Source: Adiantum capillus-veneris (lineage: Eukaryota > Streptophyta > Polypodiopsida > Polypodiales > Pteridaceae). From it: DNA of 64,000 bases. The stretch spans positions 89,337,221 through 89,401,220 of the forward strand of contig CM043956.1 of NCBI GenBank assembly GCA_014529385.2, read 5' to 3'. Under the pieces are notes generated by a model, which saw nothing but the letters and a program-made list of their open reading frames with translations, had not been told where the DNA came from and made no database searches. The position numbers and the translations under genes were made by a program. Below, piece after piece: positions 58,566 to 64,000 of this stretch (positions are counted from its first letter, which is position 1; each line of letters begins with the position of its first letter).

Positions 58566-59396
58566 TCAATGCTTAGACCCTGGGCTATGCATAAATCTGC
58601 TGACCTGTGAGACTACAAACTGAATATTTGGCCTCGTGTTGCATACATAAATGAGGCAGCCAACAGCAGTTTGGTAAAGAGTGACATTAGCAAGATCGCC
58701 AGCATCATGTAGACTCAACTTCAAACCTGTTTCCATGGGAGTGGCAACAGGTTTGCAATCCTCAGGTCCAAACTTACATAGCAATGTCTCTATGTAACTT
58801 TTCTGACACAAGGCAATACCACCATCACACTGCTTAAACTGTATACCCCAGTAATGATGCAACAACCCCAAATCTTTCATCTTGAAAGTAGCTTTCAAAT
58901 CAGCCTTAAATTCAGCAATATTTCTCTCATTTGGTGCAGTGATCAACAAATCATCGACATAAAGAACCACAATGAGAAATACATCATCCTCACGCTTTAC
59001 ATACAATGTGCTTTCTGTTGGACTGTTACGAAAGCCTTGTTTGACCAAATGAGTGTCAGCTTTCTCATACCAAGCATGAGGAGGTTGCTTTAACCCATAA
59101 AAAGCCTTCTTACATCTACACACTTTGTCCTCTTGTCCTTTTATGACAAAACCGTGAGGCTGCGTTACATAAACTTCCTCAAATATGTCACCATTCAAGA
59201 AAGCAGTAACAATGTCTGATTGATGTACATCCCAACCAAAATGAGCTGCCAATGCACATAGAAAACGCACAGTAGTCATACGACAAGTGGGAGAAAAAGT
59301 CTCTTCATAATCAATGCCTTTTTGTTGTGCATAACCCTTTGCAACAAGTCGAGCTTTATGGCGACGATCGATCTCACCATTCAGCTTGCGTTTCAA
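58566..59396 (-). pseudogene. Element 4 reverse transcriptase
   Basis: Nearly continuous frame. Conserved blocks are KARLVAKGYAQQKGIDYEET, FSPTCRMTTVRFLCALAA, QSDIVTAFLNGDIFEEVYV, KAFYGLKQPPHAWYEK, the catalytic VVLYVDDLLITAP (about 58938-58976) and KMKDLGLLHHYWGIQ. Catalytic Asp residues appear intact. The upstream part (to 59440) is frameshifted relative to integrase. Confidence 0.92.
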
Positions 59397-59442
59397 CTTG
59401 TAAACCCACTTCGTACCAATGGCCTTTTTTCCAGGAGGAAAA

Positions 59443-59930
59443 TCACATAAAGTCTATAAGTGCATCATATTCAGATTGCATGGCAGCCATCCAATTTTCT
59501 GAATTCTGTGCTTCATCAAAAGACAGAGGCTCCTTAGTATCATGTAAGTTAGACACAGCCAAAGCATAACAATTTGATGCATAAGATGCATGACGAGAGC
59601 CTGAACGAGTATGACTAGACAAAGGTACATCCAATTTACTGTCACGCAGAGTGTGCACCAGCCATTTTGGCATACCTCTAGCCTACTCATTTTCAGCCCT
59701 TTCCTCACCAAGGACATCATGTACATCTACATCAGTAATAGGCTGATCTAGAACATTTTCAGAAACCCCCATAGGCTGTACATTTTCCTCATTCGAACTT
59801 ACATTCGTATTTCCACCACTGAAAAGAGGCAACAAAGTGTCATAAATGTCCTGTGAGCTTACATTATTGTCTCTAGTACATGACAGCAAGGGCTGAACAG
59901 AATCTTCCACAAACACTACATCCCGAGAAA
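59443..59930 (-). pseudogene. Element 4 integrase-RT connector
   Basis: Same frame as integrase, broken by a stop near 59680. It starts with VSRDVVFVEDSVQPLL, is acidic in the middle (SSNEENVQPMG, DVDVHDVLGEERAENE) and ends with DTKEPLSFDEAQNSENWMAA, the usual lead-in to copia reverse transcriptase. Confidence 0.8.
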
Positions 59931-60027
59931 CTAGAATACTTTTTTTTTACGGATGATACAACCTATAACCTTTGCTTTCAGCACTATAACCAACAAAAAT
60001 ACATTTGACAACCTTATCATCCAATTT

Positions 60028-60864
60028 TCAGCGCTGCACTTGTGGCACCAAAGCATATGCCAAATAGCCAAAAACACGCATGTGCTCAATAGAAGGTTTT
60101 CTATCATGCCATGCTTCATATGGAGTAATAGACTGCAAAGCTTTGGTAGGACACCTGTTAAGTACATAAGTGGCACACATGATGGCCTCAAGCCAAAAAG
60201 AATGCAGCAAAGCTTGACTTTTGACCATACATCGTGCCATTTCTGTAAGTGAATTGTTTTTCCTTTCAGCAACACCAGTTTTCTGAGGTGTATAAGGCAC
60301 TGTACATTGGTGTTTTATCCCACGACTAGCCAGAAATGCATTAAATTCATGAGACATATACTCCCCCCCTCGATCGGAACGGAGGGTACCCATAGTACAT
60401 TTCAAGACATTTTTAGCCATAGCCATAAATTGTTTGAAGCACATAAAAACTTCGGACTTCGCTTTAAGCGGGAATACCCATGCATGCCTAGAGTAATCAT
60501 CAATGAAAGTCACGAAGTATAGGTAATTTCCCAAGGACGGAGTTTGCATGGGCCCACAAACATCACTATGCACAAGCTGCAATCTGCATGTGGCCCGAAC
60601 TGAACCATCCTTTGAAAACGTAGAATGATGCATCTTCCCCAAAATACAGCCTTCACAAACATGTTTGACAGGTGTTTCAAGAGGCGGCAAAGAAGCAACC
60701 ATATCAGATTTCTGCAAACACAGCAAACTAGCAAAATTCAGATGACCAAAACGTGCATGCCAAAGTTTTGCATCTGAAATAGCCCTTGAATCTGCAACAA
60801 TAGCATTTGAAAATTTTTTTCCACACTTGTCATACAAAGTGAGATTATACAGCCCATGACACAA
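60028..60864 (-). pseudogene. Element 4 integrase
   Basis: Zinc-binding HHCC: HARFGHLNFASLL followed by CEGCILGK. Catalytic Asp in LVHSDVCGPM, Asp in LRSDRGGEYMS, Glu in TGVAERKNNS. Downstream are FWLEAIMCATYVLNRCPTKA, PYEAWHDRKPS and VFGYLAYALVP. A stop at 60028 is followed by KLDDKVVKC in the same frame. Confidence 0.92.
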
Positions 60865-60889
60865 AAGGCCAAATGCAACAATTTCATCA

Positions 60890-61710
60890 CCAAACTGAGA
60901 TCATGAACTGTACATCTGTCATCCACAAATTTGACTACAAGTCCAAGTCTAGTAAGTGTGGATACAGATAAGAGATTCTTCTTGATCCCAGGTACATAAA
61001 GTGCATCAACAAGTGTGAAGGAACTGCCATTAGCAGTAGTGAGCACAATCTTTCCAACTCCCTGAACTGGATACGAGGTGTTGTTCGCACAAGTGACTGA
61101 ATTCCCATGAAGGACAAACTCGAGAGAGGTAAACAATTCACGATGTGAGGTAATGTGCTTTGTAGCACCACTGTCAAAATACCACACATGTGAATCTGCA
61201 GCAACAACGGACAAGCATGCATCATGGACAGCAGGATTGTAAGTGCCCTCTACGCTAAAAGCCCATTCTGCATCAACATCAGCAACATAGTCTCCTTTCA
61301 CAGAAGACTCAACAATGGATGCATTTGTAGTGGAACCAGCATTTGCAGTGAAACCACCCTCTTTCTTATTAGCCTCTTTGGCCTTCAACTTAGGACACGA
61401 CTTGATCAAGTAATCATTGGCTTTACAATAATGGCAACGCATCTTGTTTTTTCCCTTATCACCAGAATTTCCAGATGAATTGCTGCCAGCAAAAGCATTA
61501 CGAACAGAATTTCTGCCACTCGGAACAGAACCATAAGAAGTGGCTGCATTGCTGTTACCACCCTTTCTTTGAGAAGCAATAAAAGCCTGTTCAATTGCAT
61601 GCTGTCTAGTCCTGTTTTTTTTGGAAAGTGACTCTTGCAACAACAATGTGCATAATGCATCAAACTTGACAACTTCTGGGTTTCCTTGGGTCATAAGTCT
61701 CCAAGTACTA
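60890..61710 (-). pseudogene. Element 4 nucleocapsid and protease region
   Basis: The gag C-terminal half in a frame shifted from the capsid: KFDALCTLLLQESLSKKN, then Gly/Ser/Asn-rich sequence. The knuckle CHYCKANDYLIKSC (61392-61437) has lost its metal-binding His (GH changed to DY). The protease active site HVWYFDSGATKHIT (about 61148-61186) is intact, followed by YPVQGVGKIVL and LYVPGIKKNLLSVS. A frameshift near 60890 leads into integrase. Confidence 0.88.
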
Positions 61711-61711
61711 G

Positions 61712-62274
61712 CAAAAGTCTGGTAAGGCATCAAGAACAGTCTGCAGAAGGAAATTGTCTGAAATAACTTCACCTGCAGAAATAAGTTGCTCATTGATATC
61801 CTTGACACTAGCAAGGAAAGTGTCCATATCATCTTCCTCATGCATAATCTTCGACTCTAGCTCTTTACGCAGCAAAGCAATTTTAGCCTCATTGCGGCTT
61901 GCATAAAGACCTGCTAGAATATCCCAAGCCTGTTTTGCAAATTTTGCTGAATGGATGTGAGGAACAATGGTGCGCTTCACAGACAACACAATCAATGCAT
62001 GAGCCTGCGCATCCTTAACATCCCAACGAGCTTGTTCTGTCGTAGGCAAAACAACTCTAACACCTGCAATCCTTGCAGCAAGACCTCCAACATCCTCAAC
62101 ATCGCCTACATCCTCAGAACCAGGACGTACATCAATGCCCTGCACAATGTTCCAGACACCCTTTGACACAAGAACATGTTGCATCATATAAGCCCACATA
62201 GGGTAGTTGTCCCCATCCAACCTGTCCTCAGCAGCAAACATCTTGAACACATCTGTGCTATTGTTGTCAGCCAT
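61712..62274 (-). pseudogene. Element 4 gag, capsid part
   Basis: Starts at the Met MADNNSTDVFKMF. It shows the copia gag pattern: DRLDGDNYPMWAYMMQHVL, DVKDAQAHALIVLSVKRTIV, AWDILAGLYASRNEAKIALL and MDTFLASVKDINEQLISAGE. The frame ends in LDALPDFC at a frameshift near 61710. The start lies about 350 bp from the primer-binding site, a normal leader length. Confidence 0.92.
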
Positions 62275-62620
62275 GGTAAATGCTGCACCTAATGTGAAAA
62301 CTGCCCGAAAATAGGAGAAACGGAGCGGGAACAGCTTGTGCTATATAGCACAAACCATAGAAGACTATAAGGCACCTGTTATGCAGAAAACGACACTGAC
62401 AGAAATTCTACACAAAATGACAAAATAGTCTGTGTAGTACTGCCTGTAGTGGAAACGGAGGCCGAAATGAGCCCAAAGAAAAATTCTAAGCAGACCATGC
62501 TCTTCGAGCTCTCCCAAAAAAAAATTCGACCTACGAACGATTGCCAAAGCTCACTGAAATTGGAGAAAGTGAGCAAGCGTGTGCTGGAGCAGCTGGCGAC
62601 TAAGCCCGGGAGGACGTGAC

Positions 62621-62634
62621 CTGCTCTGATACCA
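62621..62634 (-). promoter_or_regulatory. Primer-binding site of element 4, initiator tRNA-Met type
   Basis: The minus strand reads TGGTATCAGAGCAG, two bases from the LTR. Confidence 0.93.
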
Positions 62635-62636
62635 AT

Positions 62637-62863
62637 TGTTGGAATTAGGGTTGCAGAGAAACACACACAGCTTGGAGAAGATGAAGGAAGCTCAAGGCAC
62701 ACAATAGAGAGTATGTTCCTTAGTGTGCAATGGAAAGATGGATAGCCCTAGAGTGATGGGCGTATATACAATGCACGGGGGAAAAACCCTCCTAAAGAGG
62801 GAAAAAATGCCCCGGCGGTCCTAATGTGTTCACACACATCACTACCACATGTATATGGTAGCA
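62637..62863 (-). repeat. 5' LTR of element 4 (227 bp)
   Basis: Partner of 57717-57930. It carries an extra CACACACATCACT segment near 62831 and ends TATGGTAGCA on the plus strand. Confidence 0.93.
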
Positions 62864-62868
62864 TGGAA

Positions 62869-63499
62869 GGCATAGTCAAATGGTCAAGAAGAACATACGA
62901 ACAAAATTATGAACTTTGTACTAAATAAAATTGTTAGTGCAGACAGAATAGAGAGGGAAGTACATCTTCATTATCCCTTATGGTCTTATTGAGTTTACTT
63001 CAAAATATATTTGAACATGGCTCCTTTTAACTTGGTCTATGGCCTAGTTGCAATCTTGCCAATGGAGTTCTTTTTACCCACCCTCAAAGCTGCTACTACT
63101 GAGTTAGAATGTACGAGACACGAATAGTCTTAACGGCCTGAAGATTTGGATTGATTGGATGAGCAACAATTAGCATCCATTCCTCGCATCTACGCACAAA
63201 AGCAAAAACAAAAACAGTTGTATGACTCACAATTGCTTAACAAAGTTTTCAAACCAGGGGATTTAGTGCTAGCATGTTCCTCGAAACAACGTGTACCTAG
63301 ATTCAAGAAAAAAGGACATGGTTTATTTGTCATTGAAGATGTTTCACCAAGCGGTGCAATCAAGTTAGCTACATTAAACAGAGAATTTATGGCTAATTGG
63401 ATTAATGGATATCGGCTCTGTAAATACAGTCTTCCCTTTACTAATGAGCATTTGCAACGAATGCATATAGCCAAGGAAAGAAAGATTAAACAACAATAG
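62869..63499 (+). pseudogene. Ty3/gypsy integrase C-terminal fragment (element 5)
   Basis: Starts abruptly at the copia boundary with SNGQEEHTNKIMNFVLNKIV, the region holding the catalytic Glu. It continues LHYPLWSY, MAPFNLVYGLVAILPMEFF, then a long open frame (63155-63499) with QKQLYDSQLLNKVFKPGDLV, KKKGHGLFVIEDVSPSGAIK and LATLNREFMANWINGYRLC. The last part is the Ty3 integrase C-terminal GPY-type domain. The sequence differs from both other Ty3 integrases here, so it is a third lineage. The 5' part is not found on the far side of element 4. Confidence 0.85.
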
Positions 63500-63694
63500 G
63501 TAGTAGACGAGACTTAGGAGAAGGCCCGCATTTGGATTCTAAAACAGAAAGCTGCAAGGCAACCTGTTCTACAAGCGGTACCTCTCAATACTCTCCAAGT
63601 TTAGCCCATCACTGAGGATAAGGTGGAGGCTGATGATGAGTGGATGAATGATATTGATATGCGGATCAACGTGATTCTGAAGGAGGGATAAAAG
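63500..63694 (+). other. In-frame spacer between integrase and protease-like segment
   Basis: The integrase frame can be followed through stops at 63497-63499, about 63517 and 63602, with charged sequence (ITEDKVEADDEWMNDIDM) leading to the next segment. Confidence 0.45.
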
Positions 63695-63928
63695 GTGAAA
63701 TATTTAGCGAACACAGGAGCTCAAGCCAATGTTGTCAATTACTCAACTTATCTCAAATCAACAACTCAACCACTTGAGTATTGTCGTGCCACTGTCAAAG
63801 GCTGTAACAAACGAATTAGTCCAACACTCGGGGCAGTCACTTATCAAAAGACCCCAATATCACGCGTTCAAGAGGTAATTAATAATACCCCAATATACAT
63901 ACTATACTTACACTGTGAGCCTATTTAA
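63695..63928 (+). pseudogene. Aspartic-protease-like segment downstream of integrase
   Basis: YLANTGAQANVVNYSTYL resembles a retroelement protease active site (D-T-G-A) with Asp changed to Asn. LEYCRATVKGCNKR and TLGAVTYQ follow at roughly the spacing of the strand-rich core. It lies in the same frame as the integrase but after it, the reverse of the usual gag-pol order. It may belong to another element joined here, or to an extra 3' frame. Resemblance is by eye only. Confidence 0.4.
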
Positions 63929-64000
63929 AAAAACCCCATGCCCCTCTGTATGTATACATTTTTATACATTTTGGTCTTTTAATAATCCTCTCCGGTTAAC
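63929..64000. other. Window end, nothing recognisable
   Basis: AT-rich non-coding sequence. Confidence 0.6.

Larger units (their letters stand above)
57717..62863 (-). mobile_element. Complete but inactive Ty1/copia element (element 4), minus strand
   Basis: Short LTRs (57717-57930 and 62637-62863) are flanked by target duplication TGGAA (57712-57716 and 62864-62868). The minus strand holds, in order, the primer-binding site, gag, zinc knuckle, protease, integrase, reverse transcriptase and RNase H, then a polypurine tract: the copia order. LTRs differ at about ten positions plus a 13-bp indel, so roughly 95% identity by eye. At least three frameshifts (about 61710, 60890 and 59440) and several stops disable the polyprotein. 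Confidence 0.95.

Overview
This is nuclear DNA from a land plant. It is AT-rich, carries long GA/CT, CA/GT and AT microsatellites, and is dominated by LTR retrotransposons of plant type: a Ty3 element with a second, archaeal-type RNase H (Tat lineage), a chromodomain-bearing Ty3 element primed by initiator tRNA-Met, and copia elements. The species cannot be fixed from sequence alone; a large repeat-rich genome, possibly of a non-seed plant, is a guess. No intact host gene was found. The only host-like coding signals are a possible exon at the extreme left and one broken gene of an uncharacterised, possibly transposase-derived family.

Layout: 1-6 kb is gene-poor, with a possible exon (210-472) and a cluster of degenerate tandem repeats (1.7-3.1 kb). 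A 5'-truncated copia element with its 3' LTR occupies 6.02-9.62 kb, and a MITE lies at 9.86-10.14 kb. A minus-strand gene (halves at 11.37-12.34 and 22.55-23.44 kb) is split by a complete but dead 10.2-kb Tat-type element with 2-kb LTRs (12342-22546). From 23.4 to 34.5 kb there is only non-coding and repetitive DNA: microsatellites, an LTR-like promoter region, a LINE-like 3' end, a 95-bp satellite and a 198-bp tandem duplication.

From about 34.5 to 55.5 kb lies an old plus-strand Ty3 element (element 3). A minus-strand chromovirus (36504-46390, target duplication TTTCA) interrupts its gag region. A solo LTR of the same chromovirus family (50438-51947, target duplication CCAAA) interrupts its integrase. 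The chromovirus leader itself carries a 1.3-kb DNA-transposon-like element bounded by TTAA and 14-bp inverted termini (43301-44622), giving three levels of nesting.

From 55.5 to 57.7 kb is a purine-rich, GA-microsatellite region with a small hairpin-rich MITE. A complete minus-strand copia element (57717-62863, target duplication TGGAA) follows, inserted at the edge of another Ty3 integrase fragment (62.87-63.5 kb). A protease-like segment lies behind that integrase in the same reading frame.

The genes do not form a working pathway. Every gag-pol set carries stops, frameshifts or deletions, so the window is best read as a stratified record of insertions whose order can be worked out from target-site duplications and nesting.
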